Part shown: positions 16,024-24,924 of the stretch, one piece after another
Numbering within the stretch: the stretch's first letter is position 1
How the letters are laid out: every line of letters begins with the position of its first letter
Assembly (NCBI RefSeq): GCF_008630635.1
Contig: NZ_CP043869.1
Coordinates: 2,108,001-2,172,000, forward strand
DNA: 64,000 bases
Direction: 5' to 3'
From: Neptunomonas concharum
Lineage (GTDB): Bacteria > Pseudomonadota > Gammaproteobacteria > Pseudomonadales > Balneatricaceae
Position numbers and translations under genes: made by a program
Notes under the pieces: model-generated
Told to the model about the DNA's origin: nothing
Database searches by the model: none
Seen by the model: the letters and a program-made list of their open reading frames with translations, nothing else

Positions 16024-17238
16024 ATGCCAGTTATCAGAAAATCGAACAAGCTGATCAACGTCTGCTATGACATCCGGGGGCCAGTGCTCCAGGAAGCAAA
16101 GCGTCTTGAGGAGGAAGGCAACCGAATCCTCAAACTCAATATCGGCAACCCAGCCCCTTGGGGGTTTGAGGCGCCAGAAGAGATCGTTCAAGACGTGATT
16201 CGCAATCTGCCTGCCTCACAGGGCTATTGCGACTCCAAAGGCTTGTTCGCCGCCTGTAAAGCCATTATGCAGGAGTGCCAAAAAAAGAATATCCCAAACG
16301 TTACCGTAGAAGATATTTATATTGGTAATGGTGTATCTGAACTTATCGTAATGGCAATGCAGGGTCTATTGAATGACACCGATGAGATGCTCATTCCTGC
16401 ACCGGATTACCCTCTGTGGACGGCTGCAGTCAGCTTGGCAGGTGGTAATCCGGTTCATTATGTCTGTGACGAAGCGTCCGGCTGGGCGCCTGATATTGAG
16501 GATATGCGCAGCAAAATCACGGAGCACACCCGCGGTATTGTGGTAATTAACCCTAACAACCCAACAGGGGCTGTCTATCCAAAAGCTGTTCTGGAGCAGA
16601 TTATGGATCTGGCACGCGAGCACAATCTTATTGTGTTTGCTGATGAGATCTACGATAAAATCATCTACGATGAAGCCGAACATACCTCGATGGCTTCTCT
16701 AGCGGATGATGTCCTTTGCTTGACATTTAACGGCCTATCCAAAACCTATCGTGCAGCAGGCTTTCGCTCCGGCTGGGTTGTCGTGAGTGGTCCAAAACAT
16801 CGCGCTCGTGATTATATCGATGGCCTTGATATGCTCAGCAATATGCGCTTGTGTGCGAATGTACCCTCTCAGCACGCTATTCAAACAGCCTTGGGCGGTT
16901 ACCAAAGCATCAATGAGTTAATCATTCCTGAGGGACGCCTTTATGAGCAGCGCAACCTTGCTTGGAAGATGCTCAATGAGATACCCGGCGTTTCGTGCGT
17001 CAAGCCCAAAGGTGCTTTGTATCTATTTCCAAAGTTAGATCCAACTGTCTACCCCATCAAAAACGATGAGAAAATGGCGCTGGATCTACTACAACAACAA
17101 AAAGTGCTGATTGTTCAAGGTAGTGGCTTCAACATGCCCGATACACAACATTTTAGAATTGTGTTCTTGCCTCGAATTGATGAGCTGGAAGATGCGATTT
17201 CACGTATTGCCACGTTCTTGCGCACTTATCAGCAGTAA
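16024..17238 (+). CDS. alaA: Glutamate-pyruvate aminotransferase AlaA
   Basis: This 404-residue PLP aminotransferase of fold type I aligns closely with E. coli AlaA (405 residues): NVCYDIRGPVLQEAKRLEEE near residue 11, LKLNIGNPAPWGF near 38, YIGNGVSELI near 101, NPNNPTGAVY near 178, and the PLP-lysine motif SKTYRAAGFRSGW near 239. It makes alanine from pyruvate with glutamate as amino donor. The start ATG has only a weak site (GGGATTG). An intrinsic terminator follows the stop. Confidence 0.95.
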   Translation: MPVIRKSNKLINVCYDIRGPVLQEAKRLEEEGNRILKLNIGNPAPWGFEAPEEIVQDVIRNLPASQGYCDSKGLFAACKAIMQECQKKNIPNVTVEDIYIGNGVSELIVMAMQGLLNDTDEMLIPAPDYPLWTAAVSLAGGNPVHYVCDEASGWAPDIEDMRSKITEHTRGIVVINPNNPTGAVYPKAVLEQIMDLAREHNLIVFADEIYDKIIYDEAEHTSMASLADDVLCLTFNGLSKTYRAAGFRSGWVVVSGPKHRARDYIDGLDMLSNMRLCANVPSQHAIQTALGGYQSINELIIPEGRLYEQRNLAWKMLNEIPGVSCVKPKGALYLFPKLDPTVYPIKNDEKMALDLLQQQKVLIVQGSGFNMPDTQHFRIVFLPRIDELEDAISRIATFLRTYQQ

Positions 17239-17243
17239 CTACT

Positions 17244-17268
17244 ATAAGGCGGCTCCCTGCCGCCTTAT
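17244..17268 (+). terminator. Terminator after alaA
   Basis: A perfect ten-pair stem ATAAGGCGGC/GCCGCCTTAT around TCCCT begins five bases after the alaA stop and is followed by CTATCTTTT. Confidence 0.75.
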
Positions 17269-17396
17269 CTATCTTTTCCCAATTCCGTTATACCAACGTT
17301 GTAAATAAGCAAAGTTAGCGCTACTGTTTGTAATAAATATGTCTTTTAAATGACATAAACTCTTTTTCTAGCAATCCAACTTCATCGGACAAAACA

Positions 17397-17765
17397 ATGT
17401 TTATAAAGATTAAGAAAAACTGCGGTATCTATATGGAGCACAACGGTCTGGAGAAGCAGCACCTTGTGCCGGTTACATCTAACTTTCTGATTAATCTGGA
17501 GCAGGTGGCTGAAGTTTCTTTTTATACGATTAAAGAGAAGAAGGTTCGCTATGATCTTGAAGGACATGAGTTTGATATTCAGCCTCACACCCGCGTGATT
17601 CACTTACAGATGGCTTACGCCTATGCCATGCTTAAAGAGAACATCAAAGGCAATAAAGGTCGATTAGTTGAGCGCAGTTATTACAAGCTGTACTTCACTC
17701 CAGAAGAAGCAGGCCAATACGAAGAGTTACGCGGTAGAATCGAGGAGCACGTCCTCAACCTGTAA
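17397..17765 (+). CDS. Conserved-looking hypothetical protein, 122 residues
   Basis: I do not recognise a family. The soluble, charged product has a beta-rich first half (FLINLEQVAEVSFYTIKEKK, a pattern also seen in small DUF proteins that bind nucleotides or peptides) and a helical second half with a KENIKGNKGRLVERSYY segment. It stands alone between two terminators, so it is probably a monocistronic gene. The ATG follows GGACAAAACA. Codon use does not differ visibly from its neighbours. Confidence 0.7.
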   Translation: MFIKIKKNCGIYMEHNGLEKQHLVPVTSNFLINLEQVAEVSFYTIKEKKVRYDLEGHEFDIQPHTRVIHLQMAYAYAMLKENIKGNKGRLVERSYYKLYFTPEEAGQYEELRGRIEEHVLNL

Positions 17766-17791
17766 ACCTTACAACTTCCCCGCGGTGAAAG

Positions 17792-17813
17792 AGGCCATTT
17801 TATGGCCTTTTTT
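17792..17813 (+). terminator. Terminator after the 122-residue gene
   Basis: AGGCCAT and ATGGCCT form a seven-pair stem around TTT, followed by six T. Confidence 0.8.
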
Positions 17814-17883
17814 ATTGCTAATTTAAAAACCTGCTCTACGCTAAATTAAGAAACACGTTAATTATTGCCATTGCAGGTGAAAT

Positions 17884-18711
17884 ATGGAAATACAAGATCT
17901 ACTTAGCCAAACCAGCAAGCTACCTAACGTTCCTGATGTTGTCAGAGAGCTGGTTGTCGCACTAAACAACCCCAATGCAAACTATTCCGATATTTCCAAA
18001 AAAGTTTCCCAAGATCAAACACTATCCCTAAAGATATTACGCTTGGTCAATTCAGCCCATTTTGGCCTCAGTCGAAAGGTTTCATCTATTGATGAAGCAA
18101 CGGTGATGTTAGGGATGCAGCGCCTAAAAACTCTGGTTATCGCCTCAGGTTTTGCAGGCTCTGTTAAAGAGGTGGAAGGCTTAGATATTAAACAGTTTTG
18201 GTCGGAATCGTTCAGAGTTGCAACGCTTGCCCGCTGGTTTGCCGAGAAAACCGATAAAGTAGACCCAGATATTGCCTTTACTGCGGGAATAATACATAAC
18301 ATTGGGAGATTGCTGCTTCACCTTGCCCAACCCAATCGCGCAAAAGCCATCCAAACACTGATCGAAGAGTCTAACGTCGGCCGCACTGAAGCAGAAATGG
18401 AGCGACTTGGCTTTACCTCACAAGATGCGGGTAAAGCATTGCTAGATATGTGGAACTTTCCTAGCGAACTTGGCGAGTCGATCAAACAACATAAAAAGCC
18501 TTTGGCTCATACGGATGCCCAGCCACTTAGCGCCATATTAAACTTGGCTTGCTTTGTTAACGCATCCGTCAGGGAAAAACGAGACGAAGAAAGCGTGAAG
18601 GAGAGTTTCCCCGTTGATGTTGCCCTCTTAGCTGGCGTTGCCCCTGACGTTATTAATGAGCTAGGAGTAGCGCTAACACTTGAATCAGGACTTGAGAGTC
18701 TAGCTGAATAA
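17884..18711 (+). CDS. HDOD-domain signalling protein
   Basis: The 275-residue protein is almost entirely an HDOD domain (residues about 10-205): LPNVPDVVRELVVALNN, then ISKKVSQDQTLSLKILRLVNSAHFG, and IDEATVMLGMQRLKTLV. The metal-binding His and Asp of true HD phosphohydrolases are not conserved as a pair, as is usual for HDOD proteins, which act as regulatory scaffolds in c-di-GMP, chemotaxis or stress signalling. No other output domain is attached. It may be linked functionally to the GGDEF protein at 364-1509, but nothing in the context shows this. Confidence 0.92.
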   Translation: MEIQDLLSQTSKLPNVPDVVRELVVALNNPNANYSDISKKVSQDQTLSLKILRLVNSAHFGLSRKVSSIDEATVMLGMQRLKTLVIASGFAGSVKEVEGLDIKQFWSESFRVATLARWFAEKTDKVDPDIAFTAGIIHNIGRLLLHLAQPNRAKAIQTLIEESNVGRTEAEMERLGFTSQDAGKALLDMWNFPSELGESIKQHKKPLAHTDAQPLSAILNLACFVNASVREKRDEESVKESFPVDVALLAGVAPDVINELGVALTLESGLESLAE

Positions 18712-18723
18712 TGCTCTCAACAT

Positions 18724-18756
18724 TGTTGGCCATGCCGTGAATCTGTATGGCCAACA
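18724..18756. terminator. Hairpin in the convergent gap after the HDOD gene
   Basis: TGTTGGCCAT and ATGGCCAACA form ten perfect pairs around a 13-base loop between convergent stop codons. There is no T run on either strand, so termination is a weaker inference. Confidence 0.5.
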
Positions 18757-18764
18757 GTCACGCC

Positions 18765-19268
18765 TTAAGAGTCTGTATCTATCTCACAGGCTGCCAAACA
18801 AGTAAGCAAGTCCTCTACATCCGACATCGCCCTGTGCCTTCTCACCTGAGCCTTAGCCACAAGACGGTACATGATCATCTGTTCGCCTTCCAATATCATA
18901 TCGATACCTGCCATTGAGAAAGTAGGCTTCAACATCGCCGCATCAAACAAGCGTTGCATCCAGAAAAAATCAAATTCCAAAGCATCACTTACCACTGTAC
19001 TGCCATCTAGCGCGGTATTTAATCTAACGCAGGCTTCCTGCACAGAAATTCCCTGCTCTCTCAACAACTGTGGGGAGATATTATGAATCTGTGCGGCTTG
19101 CTCATCCCAGTCGTTCCACTCATACCCTGAGTCTGGATTTATAAAGAATTCATCCGACCTACCGGTACCGCTGCACTTCCATGCAATCTCAATAGGATAG
19201 GAACGGGAGCCTAAACCACTGGCTTCAATATCAATACAAATTGCATCTATCTTAGTCACTACGCGCAA
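18765..19268 (-). CDS. DnaQ-like 3'-5' exonuclease family protein
   Basis: This 167-residue protein shows the DEDDh exonuclease pattern: D-x-E in CIDIEASGLGS (near residue 12), a mid Asp in VVSDALEFDFFW (near 93), and HRAMSDVEDLL near 147 holding the catalytic His and last Asp. It would degrade DNA or RNA from 3' ends in the cytoplasm. It is shorter than DnaQ epsilon (about 240) and lacks the polymerase-binding tail. It overlaps the upstream methyltransferase gene by 17 bases, so they are co-translated. Confidence 0.85.
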   Translation of the reverse strand: MRVVTKIDAICIDIEASGLGSRSYPIEIAWKCSGTGRSDEFFINPDSGYEWNDWDEQAAQIHNISPQLLREQGISVQEACVRLNTALDGSTVVSDALEFDFFWMQRLFDAAMLKPTFSMAGIDMILEGEQMIMYRLVAKAQVRRHRAMSDVEDLLTCLAACEIDTDS

Positions 19269-20157
19269 ACACCATTGCTTTTACGCCTCTTTCCGGCTGC
19301 CTATCAGGAAAATCTGATTGGGGGTTGAGTAACGCTTTCCATTTAAACTCTGAACAAACTTCTTCCACCAAGTTCCTAATAAAAGAAACATCATGGGCTG
19401 GGTCATTATGGCAGGCAAGCACACGTGCTCCGGGAGATGTTAGCTCAGGTAATCGACGCAATACCTTTAGATAGTCATTGTCTGCAACAAAACTCCCAGG
19501 CTGGAAACTTGGAGGATCAATAACAACTAAATCAAACGGCCCAGAACGACGAATGCGCCCCCAGGATTTAAACATATCATGGCCGACAAAACTCACCTTG
19601 GACAAATCATGACCATTTAATTTGTGGTTCTCTCTGCCAATACTCAGCGCTCTTTTACTCATATCAACATTGACTACCGAGCTAGCGCCACCAGCCATGG
19701 CAGCCACTGAAAAGCCGCAGGTATAGGCAAACAAATTGAGCACTTTACTACCAGCGGCTTGTTGTTTGACCCATTCGCGACCATGTCGCATATCCAAAAA
19801 CAACCCAGTATTTCTAAATTGAGCGGGCGTAATGGCATAGTGCAAGCCAAGTTCGCTACAAACCAAGCGCTCCGGCATTTCACCAAATAGCGTCTCGTGG
19901 GAGGTAACTCGCCCTCGGCCACGTTGCTGAAGCACCACACCCTGTACACCAGAGCGCGCTCGAAAAAAGCTAGCGAGGGAATCTATCAATTCAGGGGGAA
20001 CATCATCATACAGGCGAATTACAACGACTGGAGCAAACCAGTCAATCACTAAAGATTCGTATCCGGGGAAATAACCGCCACGCCCATGAAAAAGGCGGCG
20101 GCATTCATTTGATGCAAGCTCTAATTGTTGTTCTATCCAACGATATATTTCAGTCAC
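19252..20157 (-). CDS. SAM-dependent methyltransferase, RlmI/RlmK-C-like
   Basis: The 301-residue protein resembles the catalytic half of the RlmI/RlmK 23S rRNA cytosine/guanine methyltransferases. SAM-binding motif I is NLFAYTCGFSVAAM near residue 140, motif II ends in VNVDMSKRAL, and the catalytic-loop motif is DPPSF near 215. It lacks the N-terminal PUA domain of RlmI. The target nucleotide is uncertain, but rRNA is most likely. The start ATG follows GAGGCTAAGTG. It forms a two-gene operon with the exonuclease gene. Confidence 0.85.
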   Translation of the reverse strand: MTEIYRWIEQQLELASNECRRLFHGRGGYFPGYESLVIDWFAPVVVIRLYDDVPPELIDSLASFFRARSGVQGVVLQQRGRGRVTSHETLFGEMPERLVCSELGLHYAITPAQFRNTGLFLDMRHGREWVKQQAAGSKVLNLFAYTCGFSVAAMAGGASSVVNVDMSKRALSIGRENHKLNGHDLSKVSFVGHDMFKSWGRIRRSGPFDLVVIDPPSFQPGSFVADNDYLKVLRRLPELTSPGARVLACHNDPAHDVSFIRNLVEEVCSEFKWKALLNPQSDFPDRQPERGVKAMVFARSD

Positions 20158-20292
20158 TTAGCCTCCGATATGTCGTATGATTAGTATAGTGACACAAGCT
20201 GCTATCAACCAGAAAATATCCTGCTATTGCTTGAAACTTTTCAGTAGCGCCCTCATCTAACCTAGAACTTAATTTTTGGGAATGTTTAAACC

Positions 20293-21174
20293 ATGCGAAT
20301 TATTCTCTTTCTTCTGACCAATATCGCCGTTATAGCGGTGGCCAGTATCACCTTGAGCTTATTAGGGGTTGAGCATTACCTCACAGGCACTGGGCTAAAT
20401 CTGACATCTTTACTCATTTTCTGCGCTGTATTTGGCTTTGTAGGCTCATTTATTTCCCTATTTATGTCCAAATTTATGGCTAAACGCTCAACCGGTACAC
20501 GTATTATCATGCAACCGAGTACTCCCGAAGAAAAGTGGTTGATGGATACCGTGGCAGAATTAGCTGAAAAAGCAGGTATTGGTATGCCTGAAGTAGGTAT
20601 TTTTGATGCTCAGCAATCTAATGCCTTTGCGACAGGTTGGAACAAAAATAACGCGCTGGTAGCGGTCAGCACAGGCCTTCTGCAACGTTTTCGCCCAGAA
20701 GAAGCTAGAGCAGTGATGGCCCACGAAATCGGTCATGTAGCCAACGGCGATATGGTGACACTGACTCTTATTCAGGGGGTCGTCAATACTTTCGTTATGT
20801 TCTTTGCACGCATCGTTGGCTACTTTGTAGACTCGCTGTTACGCAAAGATAACGAGGGCGGTGTTGGTATCGGTTTCTATATCGCTACATTCGTCGCGGA
20901 GATTGTATTTGGTATTTTTGCTTCCATGATTGTTGCGTGGTTCTCCCGTCGTCGTGAATACCGTGCTGACGAAGCCGGCGCTGACTTTGCGAGCAATGCG
21001 GGAATGATCGGTGCACTACAGCGCCTGAAAGCGGAATCAGGTATACCAGACCAACTACCTAGCCAAATGACAGCCTTCGGTATTAGCAGTCATATGAAAC
21101 AAGGCTTGATGGAGCTGTTCTCTAGCCACCCACCACTAGACGATCGAATTGCAGCATTGCAAAACCGTCGATAG
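20293..21174 (+). CDS. htpX: Membrane zinc metalloprotease HtpX
   Basis: This 293-residue inner-membrane protease of family M48 has two N-terminal membrane helices, the zinc site HEIGH near residue 143, two more helices around 155-215, and the third zinc ligand region [15 protein letters not shown] near 220. Length is the same as E. coli HtpX. It degrades damaged membrane proteins together with FtsH and is usually under envelope-stress or heat control; no clear sigma32 or CpxR site was identified in the 135-base upstream gap. Confidence 0.97.
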   Translation: MRIILFLLTNIAVIAVASITLSLLGVEHYLTGTGLNLTSLLIFCAVFGFVGSFISLFMSKFMAKRSTGTRIIMQPSTPEEKWLMDTVAELAEKAGIGMPEVGIFDAQQSNAFATGWNKNNALVAVSTGLLQRFRPEEARAVMAHEIGHVANGDMVTLTLIQGVVNTFVMFFARIVGYFVDSLLRKDNEGGVGIGFYIATFVAEIVFGIFASMIVAWFSRRREYRADEAGADFASNAGMIGALQRLKAESGIPDQLPSQMTAFGISSHMKQGLMELFSSHPPLDDRIAALQNRR

Positions 21175-21188
21175 GATTACACATTAGC

Positions 21189-21227
21189 CCCTAGATATCT
21201 CTCTGCGCCTTGCTGAGATATCTAGGG
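21189..21227 (+). terminator. Terminator after htpX
   Basis: CCCTAGATATCTC pairs with GAGATATCTAGGG, 13 perfect pairs around a 13-base loop, followed by TTATTTT. Confidence 0.75.
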
Positions 21228-21262
21228 TTATTTTCTTAGCCAGTGAATCTTAAAACTCGTTT

Positions 21263-21583
21263 CTACTGTGGAACCAAGACGCTACATGATTCCAGATCAA
21301 ATGGATTTGGTAGCTGGAATACACCGCCCGTTAAACGTTCAAAGTTTGTAGCTATTCTCTCGCATGCTCGATTTGAAGCATGAACGTTGGGATCATCACA
21401 ATCGATAGCCTCGCAATAGGCGTTACATAAGCCCCAAGCCTTACCATCCAGCACATCACACACTGTTTCTTGAGAAGGTGTGGATGCATCAGGCGTTTTG
21501 GCGAGCACCGACGAGCTAAGTGATACAGCGAATATTGATGCTGCTGAAAGAGCTAAGCCCTTTCTTATAAGTGAAGAAGACAT
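21263..21583 (-). CDS. Small Cys-containing secreted protein of unknown function
   Basis: I do not recognise a family. The 106-residue product starts with an N-terminal signal peptide (basic start, hydrophobic core LALSAASIFAVSLSSSVLA, cleavage expected after VLA). The mature part of about 80 residues has six Cys, including CDVLDGKAWGLCNAYCEAIDC, a spacing that suggests disulfides or a metal site in the periplasm. The start ATG at 21583 has GGGGG eight bases upstream; a TTG at 21598 is less likely. It is downstream of the acyltransferase gene on the same strand, with a 14-base palindrome between them. Confidence 0.7.
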   Translation of the reverse strand: MSSSLIRKGLALSAASIFAVSLSSSVLAKTPDASTPSQETVCDVLDGKAWGLCNAYCEAIDCDDPNVHASNRACERIATNFERLTGGVFQLPNPFDLESCSVLVPQ

Positions 21584-21635
21584 AGTACCAACCCCCAAGA
21601 ATTATCTAATAGTTTCACCTTCACTGTTAACTTTA

Positions 21636-21649
21636 TCCTAAATTTAGGA
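21636..21649. promoter_or_regulatory. Perfect 14-base palindrome before the Cys-rich secreted gene
   Basis: TCCTAAATTTAGGA is fully self-complementary, without a loop, so it fits a dimeric-protein operator better than an RNA hairpin. It is 53 bases before the ATG of the secreted protein and 16 bases after the acyltransferase stop. Confidence 0.45.
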
Positions 21650-21664
21650 CAATAAAAGAAGAAA

Positions 21665-23548
21665 TTACCATTTTTGATGAAATCTCTTAATTATTTCCCG
21701 TTGAAGGTTCTTAGCACCTGCCATCGTCCAGTGCCCGAAGTCCCAATAGATCATCTCCCCTTCTGGGGTCAAGATTTCACAGATATCCTGCTTACAAAAT
21801 ATCTCATCAAGATCAACAAAAGTAGCGCCAATGCTTGCCGCATAGGTTCTTAATTGCCGATTAAGCAGAAGCATCTCCTGGCGCTTGTAGTAATACTTGG
21901 ATGCATACTCGGCAGCCCCAGCCAAGCGACCATGTTCAATCACCAGCTGATACGCAGATTTTTGGTCAAACGTTTGTCTTGGACCTACGATGATCAACTT
22001 AGCGTTGCTATTAACCGCCCTAATCTGCTGGATAGCTCGCTCCAGCCCTGTAATATAGTCTGCTGGGGGTATATTAATTACCCACCTTTCATTTAAGACG
22101 ATGTAATCCGCTACTTGAGCATTCGTTAACGATAGAATTTTATTAAAATTCTCACCGCAATCGGTTTTAGAATCCGGTGAAATTTTCAAATGGAATGCAT
22201 AGCATTCAGACGAAGTCGTTCCGCTGTATCTCACGTCAATACTATCCATGCCTTTAAATGCAAAGAAAATATCGATAGCAAAACTATTCCCGACGACAAA
22301 CATTTTATTGCTGCCCTGAGAAAAAATCCCAACCTCTCCGGATATTAAGTCCCAATACTCACTTCGATCTTTTTCAACATCAGCAACAGCTTTTCTTAAC
22401 TCTTTTGGTAAACGCCATAGCCAGCCTTCATTTTTTGTTGCATGCAAAGCAGGAAGTATCAATAAGCAAGTAGAAAAGCCATAGACAATACCTCCTTTCC
22501 AACTAAATAACGAAGGGAGCCCGTATGAAAATCTAAATGGTCGCTCAATAAAATGATACATAAAGACTGCAATCGCTATTGATAAAGCGATCAGAAAAAC
22601 ACTTTCATATACAGATAGTGATTCCATTACGTAGTATTTATATAAGGCCATAATCGGCCAATGGGCCAAATATAATGAATACGATATGAGCCCAATATAA
22701 ACCATAAGTTTGGAAGTTAGAACAAACCGTCCCGCGGGAGAATTACTATTAAAAACAATAAAGGCAACTAACACTGTCACAAAAAATGCATTAATACCCG
22801 GAAATGAAGTATTTTTATCATAGATAAAAAATAAAGACAGCAAAGCAATCATAGAGAGACTAAAGCATATGGACTTTAGCTTATCATTTCTATAATTAGT
22901 CTTTTCCAACCAAACCAGAACACCCCCTATCATCAACTCAAAAACGCGAAAGGGCATTAAGTAATAAGCCGCACTTTTGTCAATCTTCAGCATAGCGATA
23001 GAAGAAACAGCCGACAACACCGTAAGCATTATTATATAATATAAAACATGACGATCTTTGGCATACTTAAATAGAAACACTAAGAGAAAAGGCCAAAAAA
23101 TATAGAACTGCTCCTCTACGCTTAATGACCAAGTATGCAGCAGCGGCTTAAACTGTGAATCTGTATCGAAGTAGCCAGACTCTCCCCAGAAAAATATATT
23201 AGATAAGGAAAATACTGAATAAATTAAAGACTGGCTAAACTTCTGAAATTCTCGGGGTGCTAAAATATAGAAACAAGCGACAAATGTCGCTATCAGAGTA
23301 AAAAATAGTGCTGGCATTAAGCGCTTGGCACGTCGGCGGTAAAAATTTAAATACGAGAATGATCCATTATTAACATACTCATAACGTATCAGCTTGGTAA
23401 TCAAATAACCGCTAATGACAAAAAATACATCAACGCCAAGATACCCTCCACCTAATACATCAAAACCCGCATGAAATATCACGACAGACAATACGGCAAC
23501 CGCCCTTAAGCCATCAATTTCGGGGCGATACGAGACAGAAGAAGACAT
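21665..23548 (-). CDS. OafA/YrhL-type membrane acyltransferase with SGNH domain
   Basis: The 627-residue protein has an acyltransferase-3 domain (residues 1-345) with about ten membrane helices. It opens with YRPEIDGLRAVAVLSVVIFHAG and contains GVDVFFVISGYLI and HTWSLSVEEQFYI, the catalytic-His and family motifs. A periplasmic SGNH domain follows (about 400-627), with VVGNSFAID near its start and DFGHWTMAG near its end. Such enzymes add acetyl groups to O-antigen or other surface sugars. The gene is clearly richer in A and T than its neighbours, a common sign of lateral transfer in surface-sugar genes. Confidence 0.92.
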   Translation of the reverse strand: MSSSVSYRPEIDGLRAVAVLSVVIFHAGFDVLGGGYLGVDVFFVISGYLITKLIRYEYVNNGSFSYLNFYRRRAKRLMPALFFTLIATFVACFYILAPREFQKFSQSLIYSVFSLSNIFFWGESGYFDTDSQFKPLLHTWSLSVEEQFYIFWPFLLVFLFKYAKDRHVLYYIIMLTVLSAVSSIAMLKIDKSAAYYLMPFRVFELMIGGVLVWLEKTNYRNDKLKSICFSLSMIALLSLFFIYDKNTSFPGINAFFVTVLVAFIVFNSNSPAGRFVLTSKLMVYIGLISYSLYLAHWPIMALYKYYVMESLSVYESVFLIALSIAIAVFMYHFIERPFRFSYGLPSLFSWKGGIVYGFSTCLLILPALHATKNEGWLWRLPKELRKAVADVEKDRSEYWDLISGEVGIFSQGSNKMFVVGNSFAIDIFFAFKGMDSIDVRYSGTTSSECYAFHLKISPDSKTDCGENFNKILSLTNAQVADYIVLNERWVINIPPADYITGLERAIQQIRAVNSNAKLIIVGPRQTFDQKSAYQLVIEHGRLAGAAEYASKYYYKRQEMLLLNRQLRTYAASIGATFVDLDEIFCKQDICEILTPEGEMIYWDFGHWTMAGAKNLQREIIKRFHQKW

Positions 23549-23730
23549 GAAGGAGGAAGTCCTTATCCATTAACCAATACAGGAGAGCCATTCTATCATG
23601 CAGGCTCAGATATTGAAGCCTTTCAGATATATCAGCAAATGCATCACTAAGGACTTCTTAAGACAGTTGTCAATCAGCACTCCCCTACCCTAAGGCCTTA
23701 ATGCTCCTCAAACTAGGGAAGTGAAAGATC

Positions 23731-24729
23731 TCACGAATCAAATGGTTGCGGTTTTGGCGTCGCATCTGTCGAAGGAGGAAGCTGAGGAAGCTGGAAGTTA
23801 GGTTGATCCCCTGTTAGTGTTTTTAGGAATGCGACGATTCTCGCCGTTTCATCTTCACTAAATTTCCTACCTAACTGTAAACGCCCCATTAAATCTACCG
23901 CTTCAGTTAGAGACTCCGCTTCTCCATCATGGAAATAGGGATAGGTAAGTTCAACGTTACGCAGAGTTGGTACTTTAAACTTAAACCGGTCTGCATCTTT
24001 ACCCGTTACCGCACTCAAACCTTCAGCGTTGCCTTTTGCCTGATAAGCCTCAACCACACCCATTTTTTGGAAAGAGTTACCACCCACCGCTTCTCCGTTA
24101 TGGCATGCAACACATCCAGAGTTTTTGAAGAGTGCATATCCAGACAACTCATACTCTGTGATCGCATCCTTATCACCCATCAACCACTGATCGAAAGGAG
24201 AGTTCGGCGTCACTAGTGTTTTTTCAAATTCAGCAATGGCTTGGGTGACTTCATCAATACTCACTTTGTCATGCCCAAATACCTGCTTAAATTCTCTCAC
24301 ATACTGCGGTATGGACTGAATCACATCAATGGCTAACGTATGAGAGGAAGCCATCTCCCCTGGGTTCGCAATAGGGCCACCAGCCTGAGCTTTAAGATCT
24401 GCCGCTCGACCATCCCAGAACTGAGCCAAATTCAAACTGGAGTTAAGAACGGTGGGCGCATTAATAGGCCCCTGCTGCCAATTATGCCCAATAGAGGTTT
24501 TAAGGTTATCAGTTCCTCCCATGCTTAGGTTATGACAGGAGTTACAAGATATAAAACCCGACTTGGATAAGCGGGGATCAAAGTACAATTTTTTCCCCAA
24601 CTCCACCTGAGCCAAGTTGATCTCTTTGACAGGCTTGATCGTTTCAATAGGCTCATTAGCACTAACCATAAATGAAGTTACCACTAACCCAAGCGCCACA
24701 CTACTAGTAACGTGTTTTTTCAGTTTCAC
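23731..24729 (-). CDS. Di-heme cytochrome c peroxidase (CcpA/MauG family)
   Basis: This 332-residue periplasmic enzyme reduces hydrogen peroxide to water with electrons from c-type cytochromes. It has a signal peptide (LGLVVTSFMVSANE) and two heme-c sites, SCNSCH near residue 68 and GCVACH near 208. Further motifs are VPTLRNVELTYPYFHDG and a GRLQLG segment near the C-terminus. The GTG start at 24729 is chosen because AGAGGA lies eight bases upstream; an ATG at 24753 without a ribosome site would add eight charged residues before the signal. The promoter carries two operator-like motifs, and a Fur-family regulator gene is next door on the same strand. Confidence 0.93.
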   Translation of the reverse strand: MKLKKHVTSSVALGLVVTSFMVSANEPIETIKPVKEINLAQVELGKKLYFDPRLSKSGFISCNSCHNLSMGGTDNLKTSIGHNWQQGPINAPTVLNSSLNLAQFWDGRAADLKAQAGGPIANPGEMASSHTLAIDVIQSIPQYVREFKQVFGHDKVSIDEVTQAIAEFEKTLVTPNSPFDQWLMGDKDAITEYELSGYALFKNSGCVACHNGEAVGGNSFQKMGVVEAYQAKGNAEGLSAVTGKDADRFKFKVPTLRNVELTYPYFHDGEAESLTEAVDLMGRLQLGRKFSEDETARIVAFLKTLTGDQPNFQLPQLPPSTDATPKPQPFDS

Positions 24730-24851
24730 TTTGGAGTCCTCTCTATCGTCCAAAACATAGCCCTTTAAGTAAGTAGGGCTAAAGCTTAGCCGCAGAGATC
24801 ACAGGTCAATCTGAGTTAGTTGGCAATGCTCATCTTCGCGGCAAACTAAAC

Positions 24852-24866
24852 TTAGACTTATTCTAA
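24852..24866. promoter_or_regulatory. Fur-superfamily-like (Irr/PerR-type) dyad in the peroxidase promoter
   Basis: TTAGACTTATTCTAA has perfect five-base arms (TTAGA/TCTAA) around CTTAT. It resembles the TTAGAA-type dyads bound by Irr and PerR regulators. It lies 123 bases before the cytochrome c peroxidase start and directly after the Fur-family gene. Confidence 0.5.
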
Positions 24867-24876
24867 ATATGAAACA

Positions 24877-24890
24877 TTGATTTGAATCAG
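24877..24890. promoter_or_regulatory. FNR/ANR-like box upstream of the cytochrome c peroxidase
   Basis: TTGATTTGAATCAG matches TTGAT-N4-ATCAA at nine of ten positions. Cytochrome c peroxidase genes in related bacteria are known FNR/ANR targets. It is next to the Fur-type dyad at 24852-24866, on the side away from the gene. Confidence 0.5.
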
Positions 24891-24924
24891 CCGTAACCAT
24901 AAGGAGGTGTAAGCGCAATTTATT

